A stretch of DNA of 64,000 nucleotides from Pseudeuparius sepicola. Its lineage: Eukaryota > Arthropoda > Insecta > Coleoptera > Anthribidae. The position numbers and the translations under genes were made by a program. Under the pieces are notes generated by a model. It was not told the DNA's origin. It was given only the letters and a program-made list of their open reading frames with translations, and did no database searches. This document shows positions 29,751 to 43,536 of this stretch, piece by piece (within the stretch, counting starts at the first letter, position 1; the number at the start of each line of letters is the position of its first letter). The stretch spans positions 5,274,225 to 5,338,224 of the forward strand of contig OY987308.1 of the NCBI GenBank assembly GCA_963920635.1. The letters run 5' to 3'.

Positions 29751-32700
29751 GGTGGAAAATGAGTATAAATCGTCATTTAAAAACCATCCCTGCTGACAAA
29801 TGAGATCCTGCCAACTAACTGTTTAAAGTACTCTGGAAATGGTGTTTAAATTGTCACTTGGATGCAATCCATGCTGATAAGTCGCATGCTCCCAAGTATA
29901 ACTGTACAAAGTGCTCGTTTACCTCAAGATGGAAAAAGAGTGTAACTCGTCATTTTGAAGCAATCTATGTTAATAAGTCTACCATATACAAAGTGCCCAT
30001 TTTTGCATCAAAGAGGAAATGGAATTTAAATCTTCAAGTGCCCATACTAATAAGTAATTCGCTTCCAAGTATAACTGTACAAAGTGCTCATTTACCTTGA
30101 GGTGGAAAATGAGTATAAATCGTCCTTAAAAACCATCCTTGCTGACAAATGAGATCCTGCCAACTAACTGTTTAAAGTACTCTGGAAATGGTGTTTAAAT
30201 TGTCACTTGGATGCAATCCATGCTGATAAGTCGCATGCTCCCAAGTATAACTGTACAAAGTGCTCGTTTACCTCAAGGTGGAAAAAGAGTGTAACTCGTC
30301 ATTTTGAAGCAATCTATGTTAATAAGTCTACCATATACAAAGTGCCCATTTTTGCATCAAAGAGGAAATGGAATTTAAATCTTCAAGTGCCCATACTAAT
30401 AAGTAATTCGCTTCCAAGTATAACTGTACAAAGTGCTCATTTACCTTGAGGTGGAAAATGAGAAATAAATCGTCATTTAAAAACCATCCCTGCTGACAAA
30501 TGAGATCCTGCCAACTAACTGTTTAAAGTACTCTGGAAATGGTGTTTAAATTGTCACTTGGATGCAATCCATGCTGATAAGTCGCATGCTCCCAAGTATA
30601 ACTGTACAAACTGCTTGTTTACCTCAAGATGGAAAAAGAGTGTAACTCGTCATTTTGAAGCAATCTATGTTAATAAGTCTACCATATACAAAGTGCCCAT
30701 TTTTGCATCAAAGAGGAAATGGAATTTAAATCTTCAAGTGCCCATACTAATAAGTAATTCGCTTCCAAGTATAACTGTACAAAGTGCTCATTTACCTTGA
30801 GGTGGAAAATGAGTATAAATCGTCATTTAAAAACCATCCCTGCTGACAAATGAGATCCTGCCAACTAACTGTTTAAAGTACTCTGGAAATGGTGTTTAAA
30901 TTGTCACTTGGATGCAATCCATGCTGATAAGTCGCATGCTCCCAAGTATAACTGTACAAAGTGCTCGTTTACCTCAAGATGGAAAAAGAGTGTAACTCGT
31001 CATTTTGAAGCAATCTATGTTAATAAGTCTACCATATACAAAGTGCCCATTTTTGCATCAAAGAGGAAATGGAATTTAAATCTTCAAGTGCCCATACTAA
31101 TAAGTAATTCGCTTCCAAGTATAACTGTACAAAGTGCTCATTTACCTTGAGGTGGAAAATGAGAAATAAATCGTCATTTAAAAACCATCCCTGCTGACAA
31201 ATGAGATCCTGCCAACTAACTGTTTAAAGTACTCTGGAAATGGTGTTTAAATTGTCACTTGGATGCAATCCATGCTGATAAGTCGCATGCTCCCAAGTAT
31301 AACTGTACAAACTGCTTGTTTACCTCAAGATGGAAAAAGAGTGTAACTCGTCATTTTGAAGCAATCTATCTTAATAAGTCTACCATATACAAAGTGCCCA
31401 TTTTTGCATCAAAGAGGAAATGGAATTTAAATCTTCAAGTGCCCATACTAATAAGTAATTCGCTTCCAAGTATAACTGTACAAAGTGCTCATTTACCTTG
31501 AGGTGGAAAATGAGTATAAATCGTCATTTAAAAACCATCCCTGCTGACAAATGAGATCCTGCCAACTAACTGTTTAAAGTACTCTGGAAATGGTGTTTAA
31601 ATTGTCACTTGGATGCAATCCATGCTGATAAGTCGCATGCTCCCAAGTATAACTGTACAAAGTGCTCGTTTACCTCAAGGTGGAAAAAGTGTAACTCGTC
31701 ATTTTGAAGCAATCTATGTTAATAAGTCTACCATATACAAAGTGCCCATTTTTGCATCAAAGAGGAAATGGAATTTAAATCTTCAAGTACCCATACTAAT
31801 AAGTAATTCGCTTCCAAGTATAACTGTACAAAGTGCTCATTTACCTTGAGGTGGAAAATGAGTATGAATCGTCATTTAAAAACCATCCCTGCTGACAAAT
31901 GAGATCCTGCCAACTAACTGTTTAAAGTACTCTGGAAATGGTGTTTAAATTGTCACTTGGATGCAATCCATGCTGATAAGTCGCATGCTCCCAAGTATAA
32001 CTGTACAAAGTGCTTGTTTACCTCAAGATGGAAAAAGAGTGTAACTCGTCATTTTGAAGCAATCTATGTTAATAAGTCTACCATATACAAAGTGCCCATT
32101 TTTGCATCAAAGAGGAAATGGAATTTAAATCTTCAAGTGCCCATACTAATAAGTAATTCGCTTCCAAGTATAACTGTACAAAGTGCTCATTTACCTTGAG
32201 GTGGAAAATGAGTATAAATCGTCATTTAAAAACCATCCCTGCTGACAAATGAGATCCTGCCAACTAACTGTTTAAAGTACTCTGGAAATGGTGTTTAAAT
32301 TGTCACTTGGATGCAATCCATGCTGATAAGTCGCATGCTCCCAAGTATAACTGTACAAACTGCTTGTTTACCTCAAGATGGAAAAAGAGTGTAACTCGTC
32401 ATTTTGAAGCAATCTATGTTAATAAGTCTACCATATACAAAGTGCCCATTTTTGCATCAAAGAGGAAATTGAATTTAAATCTTCAAGTGCCCATACTAAT
32501 AAGTAATTCGCTTCCAAGTATAAATGTACAAAGTGCTCATTTACCTTGAGGTGGAAAATGAGTATAAATCGTCATTTAAAAACCATCCCTGCTGACAAAT
32601 GAGATCCTGCCAACTAACTGTTTAAAGTACTCTGGAAATGGTGTTTAAATTGTCACTTGGATGCAATCCATGCTGATAAGTCGCATGCTCCCAAGTATAA

Positions 32701-35700
32701 CTGTACAAAGTGCTCGTTTACCTCAAGGTGGAAAAAGAGTGTAACTCGTCATTTTGAAGCAATCTATGTTAATAAGTCTACCATATACAAAGTGCCCATT
32801 TTTGCATCAAAGAGGAAATGGAATTTAAATCTTCAAGTACCCATACTAATAAGTAATTCGCTTCCAAGTATAACTGTACAAAGTGCTCATTTACCTTGAG
32901 GTGGAAAATGAGTATAAATCGTCATTTAAAAACCATCCCTGCTGACAAATGAGATCCTGCCAACTAACTGTTTAAAGTACTCTGGAAATGGTGTTTAAAT
33001 TGTCACTTGGATGCAATCCATGCTGATAAGTCGCATGCTCCCAAGTATAACTGTACAAACTGCTTGTGTACCTCAAGATGGAAAAAGAGTGTAACTCGTC
33101 ATTTTGAAGCAATCTATGTTAATAAGTCTACCATATACAAAGTGCCCATTTTTGCATCAAAGAGGAAATGGAATTTAAATCTTCAAGTGCCCATACTAAT
33201 AAGTAATTCGCTTCCAAGTATAACTGTACAAAGTGCTCATTTACCTTGAGGTGGAAAATGAGTATAAATCGTCATTTAAAAACCATCCCTGCTGACAAAT
33301 GAGATCCTGCCAACTAACTGTTTAAAGTACTCTGGAAATGGTGTTTAAATTGTCACTTGGATGCAATCCATGCTGATAAGTCGCATGCTCCCAAGTATAA
33401 CTGTACAAACTGCTTGTTTACCTCAAGATGGAAAAAGAGTGTAACTCGTCATTTTGAAGCAATCTATGTTAATAAGTCTACCATATACAAAGTGCCCATT
33501 TTTGCATCAAAGAGGAAATGGAATTTAAATCTTCAAGTGCCCATACTAATAAGTAATTCGCTTCCAAGTATAACTGTACAAAGTGCTCATTTACCTTGAG
33601 GTGGAAAATGAGTATAAATCGTCATTTAAAAACCATCCCTGCTGACAAATGAGATCCTGCCAACTAACTGTTTAAAGTACTCTGGAAATGGTGTTTAAAT
33701 TGTCACTTGGATGCAATCCATGCTGATAAGTCGCATGCTCCCAAGTATAACTGTACAAAGTGCTTGTTTACCTCAAGATGGAAAAAGAGTGTAACTCGTC
33801 ATTTTGAAGCAATCTATGTTAATAAGTCTACCATATACAAAGTGCCCATTTTTGCATCAAAGAGGAAATGGAATTTAAATCTTCAAGTGCCCATACTAAT
33901 AAGTAATTCGCTTCCAAGTATAACTGTACAAAGTGCTCATTTACCTTGAGGTGGAAAATGAGTATAAATCGTCATTTAAAAACCATCCCTGCTGACAAAT
34001 GAGATCCTGCCAACTAACTGTTTAAAGTACTCTGGAAATGGTGTTTAAATTGTCACTTGGATGCAATCCATGCTGATAAGTCGCATGCTCCCAAGTATAA
34101 CTGTACAAAGTGCTCGTTTACCTCAAGGTGGAAAAAGAGTGTAACTCGTCATTTTGAAGCAATCTATGTTAATAAGTCTACCATATACAAAGTGCCCATT
34201 TTTGCATCAAAGAGGAAATGAAATTTAAATCTTCAAGTGCCCATACTAATAAGTAATTCGCTTCCAAGTATAACTGTACAAAGTGCTCATTTACCTTGAG
34301 GTGGAAAATGACTATAAATCGTCATTTAAAAACCATCCCTGCTGACAAATGAGATCCTGCCAACTAACTGTTTAAAGTACTCTGGAAATGGTGTTTAAAT
34401 TGTCACTTGGATGCAATCCATGCTGATAAGTCGCATGCTCCCAAGTATAACTGTACAAAGTGCTCGTTTACCTCAAGGTGGAAAAAGAGTGTAACTCGTC
34501 ATTTTGAAGCAATCTATGTTAATAAGTCTACCATATACAAAGTGCCCATTTTTGCATCAAAGAGGAAATGGAATTTAAATCTTCAAGTGCCCATACTAAT
34601 AAGTAATTCGCTTCCAAGTATAACTGTACAAAGTGCTCATTTACCTTGAGGTGGAAAATGAGAAATAAATCGTCATTTAAAAACCATCCCTGCTGACAAA
34701 TGAGATCCTGCCAACTAACTGTTTAAAGTACTCTGGAAATGGTGTTTAAATTGTCACTTGGATGCAATCCATGCTGATAAGTCGCATGCTCCCAAGTATA
34801 ACTGTACAAACTGCTTGTTTACCTCAAGATGGAAAAAGAGTGTAACTCGTCATTTTGAAGCAATCTATGTTAATAAGTCTACCATATACAAAGTGCCCAT
34901 TTTTGCATCAAAGAGGAAATGGAATTTAAATCTTCAAGTGCCCATACTAATAAGTAATTCGCTTCCAAGTATAACTGTACAAAGTGCTCATTTACCTTGA
35001 GGTGGAAAATGAGTATAAATCGTCATTTAAAAACCATCCCTGCTGACAAATGAGATCCTGCCAACTAACTGTTTAAAGTACTCTGGAAATGGTGTTTAAA
35101 TTGTCACTTGGATGCAATCCATGCTGATAAGTCGCATGCTCCCAAGTATAACTGTACAAACTGCTTGTTTACCTCAAGATGGAAAAAGAGTGTAACTCGT
35201 CATTTTGAAGCAATCTATCTTAATAAGTCTACCATATACAAAGTGCCCATTTTTGCATCAAAGAGGAAATGGAATTTAAATCTTCAAGTGCCCATACTAA
35301 TAAGTAATTTGCTTCCAAGTATAACTGTACAAAGTGCTCATTTACCTTGAGGTGGAAAATGAGTATAAATCGTCATTTAAAAACCATCCCTGCTGACAAA
35401 TGAGATCCTGCCAACTAACTGTTTAAAGTACTCTGGAAATGGTGTTTAAATTGTCACTTGGATGCAATCCATGCTGATAAGTCGCATGCTCCCAAGTATA
35501 ACTGTACAAACTGCTTGTTTACCTCAAGATGGAAAAAGAGTGTAACTCGTCATTTTGAAGCAATCTATCTTAATAAGTCTACCATATACAAAGTGCCCAT
35601 TTTTGCATCAAAGAGGAAATGGAATTTAAATCTTCAAGTGCCCATACTAATAAGTAATTCGCTTCCAAGTATAACTGTACAAAGTGCTCATTTACCTTGA

Positions 35701-36200
35701 GGTGGAAAATGAGTATAAATCGTCATTTAAAAACCATCCCTGCTGACAAATGAGATCCTGCCAACTAACTGTTTAAAGTACTCTGGAAATGGTGTTTAAA
35801 TTGTCACTTGGATGCAATCCATGCTGATAAGTCGCATGCTCCCAAGTATAACTGTACAAAGTGCTCGTTTACCTCAAGGTGGAAAAAGAGTGTAACTCGT
35901 CATTTTGAAGCAATCTATGTTAATAAGTCTACCATATACAAAGTGCTCATTTTTGCATCAAAGAGGAAATGGAATTTAAATCATCAGGTGTCCATACTAA
36001 TAAGTCACCTGCTCCCAAGTATAACTGTACAAAGTGCTCGTTTACCTAAAGGTGGAAAAAGAGTGTAACTCGTCATTTTGAAGCAATCTATATTAATAAG
36101 TCTACCATATTCAAAGTGTTCATTTTTACATCAAAGAAGAAATGAAATTTAAATCATCAACTGTACAAATAAGTGCTCATTTACCTCGAGGTGAAAAGGG
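29540..36200 (+). repeat. Zinc-finger-derived satellite, about 19 copies of a 350-bp unit
   Basis: Units start (at the ttgGATGCAATCCATGC motif) at 29858, 30207, 30558, 30908, 31259, 31609, 31957, 32307, 32657, 33007, 33357, 33707, 34057, 34407, 34758, 35108, 35458 and 35808. A partial unit precedes and degenerate ones follow to 36200. Unit length is 348-351 bp, and copies appear more than 97 percent identical. Each unit equals four decayed fingers: KYNCTKCSFTSRWKKSVTRH (last His now Tyr), a frameshifted finger, KYNCTKCSFTLRWKMSINRH in another frame, and a finger with a stop. Because 350 is not divisible by 3 and each unit has stops, no long protein is possible. Variant sites (KCSF, NCLF, KCLF) mark subfamilies. 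Confidence 0.9.
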
Positions 36201-36210
36201 GGTTTAATAG

Positions 36211-36880
36211 AAATTTAAAGAAATAGTACAAATTACACATCTACTTCAAGAAGGGAAGAGAATTTGCGATGCCAGAATTCAGCAATAAATGTCATTATGA
36301 AATGATTCATGATAGAAATTTAGAACAAAAAATTAAAAACTTCTCAAACATCCTCTTACAACTAACAATGCTGATATACTATCTACTCATAGATATAACT
36401 CATAACTACTCATTTGCCACAATATTTGTGAAAATTTAAAGTTTTAATATTATTTTACTCGTATGTTACAGATATAGTTCGTATTGCATGCTATACCAAT
36501 GAAACAAATAATAAAACCTATTTGACTCTTGGTTTAATCTCGCTACTTCGTTGTGATTAATCCTGAGTTTAATATTTTTTAGTCTAAAAATAGTAGTTTT
36601 TAATTGTGTATCGCTATGTGTATTAATGGAACCTTACAGCCTTTTTTAAATTAGTTTTTATAAAAATATAAAATATTGAAAAAGCACATGCGGACCAGTC
36701 GACTTTTCCCAAATAAAAGTGTGCTGATCCAATACAGATTTACTTCCGTTAGTTTTATTTTTGTAAATTCTTCTATTTTTTACAACAAAGCCGACATTAA
36801 GTTATCAGAGTAGCACAAACCTATGAATGGTTCTATAGGTACACAATGTTATATTAGGGAATTGTTTCCTAGCAACAATT
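36211..36880. other. Spacer after the satellite
   Basis: AT-rich, no gene seen. A stretch near 36525-36620 (TTAATCCTGAGTTTAATATT, TTTTAGTCTAAAAATA) resembles 53040-53105, suggesting a shared old repeat or 3' flank. Confidence 0.4.
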
Positions 36881-39800
36881 TCTTTAATAAAAAAGTGTTT
36901 TAATTTTATTCAAAATACTCTGTATATTTATAATATAGTTATTAGGGTGGAAGTGAATGTATATTTAAACTGAATTAAATGCAACCTAATTAAGGAAGTT
37001 TTGAAGTTTTATTCACATTATTATCCTATTTATTCAGTAATCAAATTATAACAGACTTACTTGATGCACTATGCTGGCGACAAATTTTTGAACAATCCTA
37101 ATTACTTAATGCATATATTAATTTTTTTTTTCTAGGTTCGATGACACCCAACGCAAGGAAATTATCGAACAAAAATAAAAATAAAAAACACATTGTTCAG
37201 GACCGTATTTAATTTTTTTATGGTAAATATGCATTTTAGTGGCTAAAACGAGAAAAGTTATTTGTGTGTGATACATCGTTGCATTCAGGACATCGATTCT
37301 TTTCAAAATATGCAATAAAAAATTCTGGTCCGTATTTAAAAAAATAAAAATGATCCATCTATCTTAAAAATGAAACGTTGGCCCGAAAATCTAAAAAGTA
37401 CCAAGAAACGGAATCACCTTGTATACTGATATCTTGAAAACGGTAAGAGATGACCACAAAGTGTCTAATATAATACATATTTGGAAAGATAATTTTGCCT
37501 TCTTCAATGAAGATATAATGAAACCCAAATACCTATATACCTACATATACCTACAAGGTGTTCTGGTTTCTTTAGGACACACTTTCACATGTGATAGAAA
37601 AACTCATTTGGCACACAAGATGTATGTATGGAGGGACATAATAATGTTTAACACCAAGTTAGTAATTTAACCAGTGGCAGAGATACGGGCCAGTACCAGT
37701 AAATAGATAAAAAACTTAGTACTGGCCTGAACAGAACAAAAAATTTTAGACATGAAATTCAATTCCGAACAAAAAGTGGCTCTTGAATTTTTTTTTGTAT
37801 ATGTCACCGTTTTGCCACAATTTTTTGTATAAATTTTCATTAAAAAATTACTAATAATTTTAATAATGCACCACTTTTCAAGGACACTGCGAACAAACTA
37901 ATTCTTTCAACCATAGCGCCATATACAATTTGCAATAGAAAAATTCGATTTGAGCTTACAAATAAAGTCTTAAACGAGCTCTACCAGCCATTTTGTACAC
38001 AATATAATATATTTGGAAATTGTTTCTTAGCAGCAATTTCTTTAATAAAAAAGTGTATTAATTTTATTCAAAATATTCTGTATATTTACAATATAGTTGG
38101 GTGGAAGGGAATGTATATTCAAACTGAATTAAATAATACCTAATTAAGGAAGTTTTAAAGTTTTATTCACATTATTATCCTATTTATTCAGCAATCAAAT
38201 TATAACAGATTTACTTGCTGCACTATAGAATGCTGGCGACAAATTTGTGAACAATAATTTCTTAATGCGTATATTAATTCTTTTTTTTTCCATCTATCTT
38301 AAAAATGAAACGTTGGCCCGAAAATCTAAAAAGTACCAAGAAACGGAATCACCTTGTATACTGATATCTTGAAAACGGTAAGAGATGACCACAAAGTGTC
38401 TAATATAATACATATTTGGAAAGATAATTTTGCCTTCTTCAATGAAGATATAATGAAACCCAAATACCTATATACCTACATATACCTACAAGGTGTTCTG
38501 GTTTCTTTAGGACACACTTTCACATGTGATAGAAAAACTCATTTGGCACACAAGATGTATGTATGGAGGGACATAATAATGTTTAACACCAAGTTAGTAA
38601 TTTAACCAGTGGCAGAGATACGGGCCAGTACCAGTAAATAGATAAAAAACTTAGTACTGGCCTGAACAGAATAAAAAATTTTAGACATGAAATTCAATTC
38701 CGAACAAAAAGTGGCTCTTGAAATTTTTTTTGTATATGTCACCGTTTTGCCACAATTTTTTGCATAAATTTTCATTAAAAAATTACCAATAATTTTAATA
38801 ATGCACCACTTTTCAAGGACACTGCGAACAAACTAATTCTTTCAACCATAGCGCCATATACAATTTGCAATAGAAAAATTCTATTTGAGCTTACAAATAA
38901 AGTCTTAAACGAGCTCTACCAGCCATTTTTTACACAATATAATATATTTGGAAATTGTTTCTTAGCAGCAATTTCTTTAATAAAAAAGTGTATTAATTTT
39001 ATTCAAAATATTCTGTATATTTACAATATAGTTGGGTGGAAGGGAATGTATATTCAAACTGAATTAAATAATACCTAATTAAGGAAGTTTTAAAGTTTTA
39101 TTCACATTATTATCCTATTTATTCAGCAATCAAATTATAACAGACTTACTTGATGCACTATAGAATGCTGGCGACAAATTTTTGAACAATCCTAATTACT
39201 TAATGCATATATTAATTTTTTTTTCTAGGTTCGATGACACCCAACGCAAGGAAATTATCGAACAAAAATAAAAATAAAAAACACATTGTTCAGGACCGTA
39301 TTTAATTTTTTTATGGTAAATATGCATTTTAGTGGCTAAAACGAGAAAAGTTATTTATGTGTGATACATCGTTGCATTCAGGACATCGATTCTTTTCAAA
39401 ATATGCAATAAAAAATTCTGGTCCGTATTTAAACAAATAAAAATGATCCATCTATCTTAAAAATGAAACGTTGGCCCGAAAATCTAAAAAGTACCAAGAA
39501 ACGGAATCACCTTGTATACTGATATCTTGAAAACGGTAAGAGATGACCACAAAGTGTCTAATATAATACATATTTGGAAAGATAATTTTGCCTTCTTCAA
39601 TGAAGATATAATGAAACCCAAATACCTATATACCTACATATACCTACAAGGTGTTCTGGTTTCTTTAGGACACACTTTCACATGTGATAGAAAAACTCAT
39701 TTGGCACACAAGATGTATGTATGGAGGGACATAATAATGTTTAACACCAAGTTAGTAATTTAACCAGTGGCAGAGATACGGGCCAGTACCAGTAAATAGA

Positions 39801-42800
39801 TAAAAAACTTAGTACTGGCCTGAACAGAATAAAAAATTTTAGACATGAAATTCAATTCCGGACAAAAAGTGGCTCTTGAAATTTTTTTTGTATATGTCAC
39901 CGTTTTGCCACAATTTTTTGCATAAATTTTCATTAAAAAATTACCAATAATTTTAATAATGCACCACTTTTCAAGGACACTGCGAACAAACTAATTCTTT
40001 CAACCATAGCGCCATATACAATTTGCAATAGAAAAATTCGATTTGAGCTTACAAATAAAGTCTTAAACGAGCTCTACCAGCCATTTTTTACACAATATAA
40101 TATATTTGGAAATTGTTTCTTAGCAGCAATTTCTTTAATAAAAAAGTGTATTAATTTTATTCAAAATATTCTGTATATTTACAATATAGTTGGGTGGAAG
40201 GGAATGTATATTCAAACTGAATTAAATAATACCTAATTAAGGAAGTTTTAAAGTTTTATTCACATTATTATCCTATTTATTCAGCAATCAAATTATAACA
40301 GACTTACTTGATGCACTATAGAATGCTGGCGACAAATTTGTGAACAATAATTTCTTAATGCGTATATTAATTCTTTTTTTTTCCATCTATCTTAAAAATG
40401 AAACGTTGGCCCGAAAATCTAAAAAGTACCAAGAAACGGAATCACCTTGTATACTGATATCTTGAAAACGGTAAGAGATGACCACAAAGTGTCTAATATA
40501 ATACATATTTGGAAAGATAATTTTGCCTTCTTCAATGAAGATATAATGAAACCCAAATACCTATATACCTACATATACCTACAAGGTGTTCTGGTTTCTT
40601 TAGGACACACTTTCACATGTGATAGAAAAACTCATTTGGCACACAAGATGTATGTATGGAGGGACATAATAATGTTTAACACCAAGTTAGTAATTTAACC
40701 AGTGGCAGAGATACGGGCCAGTACCAGTAAATAGATAAAAAACTTAGTACTGGCCTGAACAGAATAAAAAAATTTTAGACATGAAATTCAATTCCGAACA
40801 AAAAGTGGCTCTTGAAATTTTTTTTGTATATGTCACCGTTTTGCCACAATTTTTTGCATAAATTTTCATTAAAAAATTACCAATAATTTTAATAATGCAC
40901 CACTTTTCAAGGACACTGCGAACAAACTAATTCTTTCAACCATAGCGCCATATACAATTTGCAATAGAAAAATTCGATTTGAGCTTACAAATAAAGTCTT
41001 AAACGAGCTCTACCAGCCATTTTTTTAATAAAAAAGTGTATTAATTTTATTCAAAATATTCTGTATATTTACAATATAGTTGGGTGGAAGGGAATGTATA
41101 TTCAAACTGAATTAAATAATACCTAATTAAGGAAGTTTTAAAGTTTTATTCACATTATTATCCTATTTATTCAGCAATCAAATTATAACAGATTTACTTG
41201 CTGCACTATAGAATGCTGGCGACAAATTTGTGAACAATAATTTCTTAATGCGTATATTAATTCTTTTTTTTTTTCTAAGTTCGATGACACGCACCCAACG
41301 CAAGGAAATTATCGAACAAAAATAAAAATAAAAAAACACATTGTTCAGGACCGTATTTAATTTTTTTATGGTAACTATGCATTTTAGTGGCTAAAACGAG
41401 AAAAGTTATTTATGTGTGATACATCTTTGCACTCAGGACATCGATTCTTTTCAAAATATGCAATAAAAAATTAAGGCCCGTATTTAAATTTATTGTTGAG
41501 GAAACTGGCTATGGTTGGGGTGTGCGGTAATTTCTTGAGGTGGATTGAGTCTTACTTGATTTGTCGTTGTCAGCGAGTCTCTCTTGACACGGTGTCATGT
41601 GATGTATCAGTGACATCAGGTGTACCTCAGGGTTCACATATTGGCCCGAACTTGCTTTCTTTATTTATTAATGACATGCTTTCCTGTTTTCAAAATTGTT
41701 CCTGTTTATTGTTTGCTGACGATTTAAAGTTTTTTTTAGAACTAACACCGGTAGCAATCTTGCTCTACAAACTGACCTGACTTGTCAAGATTTCAAGATC
41801 TCCTAATCCTATCAATAATATCCACAAAATTCACAACATAGCGTTGGTAAATAGCATGTCAGTTAATTACCTTGGTGTCATATTTGACGGTAGCTTATCC
41901 TTTAACCAAAACACATTAATTCAATTGTGTGCAGGGCCTTTAGAATGCTTGGCTTCATCATGAGGCACTCCCAGAACATTATCGATAGTAAGTTATGTTA
42001 AGTATTACATTTTCGAGCTTCGCTCCCCTTGTAAATATATATGCTATGAGACAAGATTGCTATTGTGTGGTTTACAGAGCTTAGAATATAGAGGAAAACT
42101 TGCTCTTTTTTTTAATTAATCAACTGCAGTGCACTTCTTGAACAGATTGACTTTTTAGTTCCTTTACGGAGGACAAGACACACTGTCCTTTTTAATGTGA
42201 GGAGACATGGAACAAATTATGGGCCAAAGGCATTCGTCAACCGCTTGTGTGATAACTATAACAGATATTTTGCTAATTGGGATATTTTCGGCACAAGTTT
42301 GTCGGCCCTCAAAAATGGTCTCAAGTTTGTTCGCATGAAGGCCCACGTCTTGGCTTCGGTTTGTTATTGCAATCAGTTCCTTGCACAATGTTAAATTTTA
42401 TTGTTGTTATTTTGTTTATCCTTTTGAAGTACGTATATTTGTTCACTCTTGATGTACTATTTGGAATGTTTAACATTCTGTAATGTATTGTATGTAATAA
42501 ATAATTAAATAAATGATGATCCATCTATCTTAAAAATGAAACGTTGGCCCGAAAATCTAAAAAGTACCAAGAAACCAAATCACATTGTATACTGATATCT
42601 TGAAAACGGTAAGAGATAACCACAAAGTGTCTTATACATATTTGGAAAGATAATTTTGCCCTCTTCAATGAAGATATAATGAAACCTAAATATCTATATA
42701 GCTACATATACCTACAAGGTGTTCTGGTTTGTTTAGGGCACACTTTTATATGTGATAGAAAAACTCATTTGGCACACAAGATGTATGTAAGGAGGGACAT

Positions 42801-43400
42801 AATAATGTTTAACGCCAAGTTAGTAATTTAACCAGAGATAAAAAACTTAGTACAGGCCTGAACAGATTAAAAAAAAATGTAATTTTTAGCCAGAAAATTC
42901 AATTCCGAACAAAAAGTACCTCTTGAAATTTTTTTGAATATGTCACCGTTTTGCCGCAATTTTGTGCATAAATTTTCATTACAAAATTATTAATAAAATA
43001 ATTTTGCCTAAAAGTTTGACCCAAAAGGGAAAATGTTTTTTTTTTGCCATGAAAATTACTCGCTTGCAAGTAATTTGCATGGCAGGAATTACATTTTCCT
43101 GTTTTTGGTCAAGGTTTTAGTCTAAATTATTTTACTAAAATTATAATTTTGTCTCAAACTTTAAATGACAATTCGAATGTGCCACTTTTCAAGGCACTGC
43201 GATCGAAATAATTCTTTCACCCATACATTGAGCTTACAAATAGTCTTCAACGAGCTCTACCAGCCATTTTATATGGAACTAAAATATCTCATTTCATTGT
43301 TGAGATATGGAGCCAGAGAGTTTTAGGTCAATCGCCCTGTATAGGACAGCAGTAAGATTTATGTGAATATTGAAATTTTGTATGCAACCAAATAAATTTA
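36880..43400 (+). repeat. Tandem array with alternating 935- and 1158-bp units
   Basis: The same segment (CTTGTATACTGATATCTTGA) recurs at about 37420, 38355, 39513 and 40448. The steps are 935, 1158 and 935 bp, so the higher-order period is 2093 bp. The longer units contain an additional 223-bp block (GGTTCGATGACACCCAACGC to CCGTATTTAAA) missing from the short ones. A further long unit begins near 41040 and is split by a non-LTR insertion at 41490-42516. The last, more divergent part runs to about 43400. Each unit has an 83-codon open stretch, identical in four copies simply because the copies are identical. I see no family match and no reason to call it a gene. Confidence 0.85.
41490..42516 (+). 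mobile_element. 5'-truncated non-LTR retrotransposon
   Basis: Encodes part of a reverse transcriptase: LRWIESYLICRCQRVSLD, then VTSGVPQGSHIGPNLLSLF (motif 4) and CSCLLFADDLKFF (the FADD active site). Frameshifted pieces NYLGVIFDGSLSF, MLGFIMRHSQNI and a C-terminal LLRRTRHTVLFNVRRHGTNY follow. It ends in AATAAATAATTAAATAAATG before returning to tandem-array sequence (ATCCATCTATCTT). This is the anatomy of a dead-on-arrival Jockey/R1-like insertion. The exact clade is not determined. Confidence 0.8.
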
Positions 43401-43536
43401 ATTCAATTCAAATGAGTTTTATTCTCATATGATAAATCTGATTTGGTAGGTTGTACGAGACACATATTTCCCTCCCTTTCCAAAAAATCCTAAGCATGTA
43501 TAATATTTTTAACTTTGAAAAATAAGAAAATATATA

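Noticed and set aside
29858..36068. Series of identical 80-codon open frames as a tandem gene family
   Set aside because: They begin at non-ATG codons inside a satellite unit, mix two finger frames after a frameshift, and recur only because the units are identical.
29540..36200. Regularly spaced repeats resembling a CRISPR or other repeat-spacer array
   Set aside because: Units are contiguous 350-bp tandem copies with no unique spacers, derived from zinc-finger sequence in eukaryotic DNA.
37419..40698. Four identical 83-codon frames as a duplicated gene
   Set aside because: Identity follows from the near-identical tandem units. The single outside copy near 27500 does not preserve the frame start, and no family is recognised.
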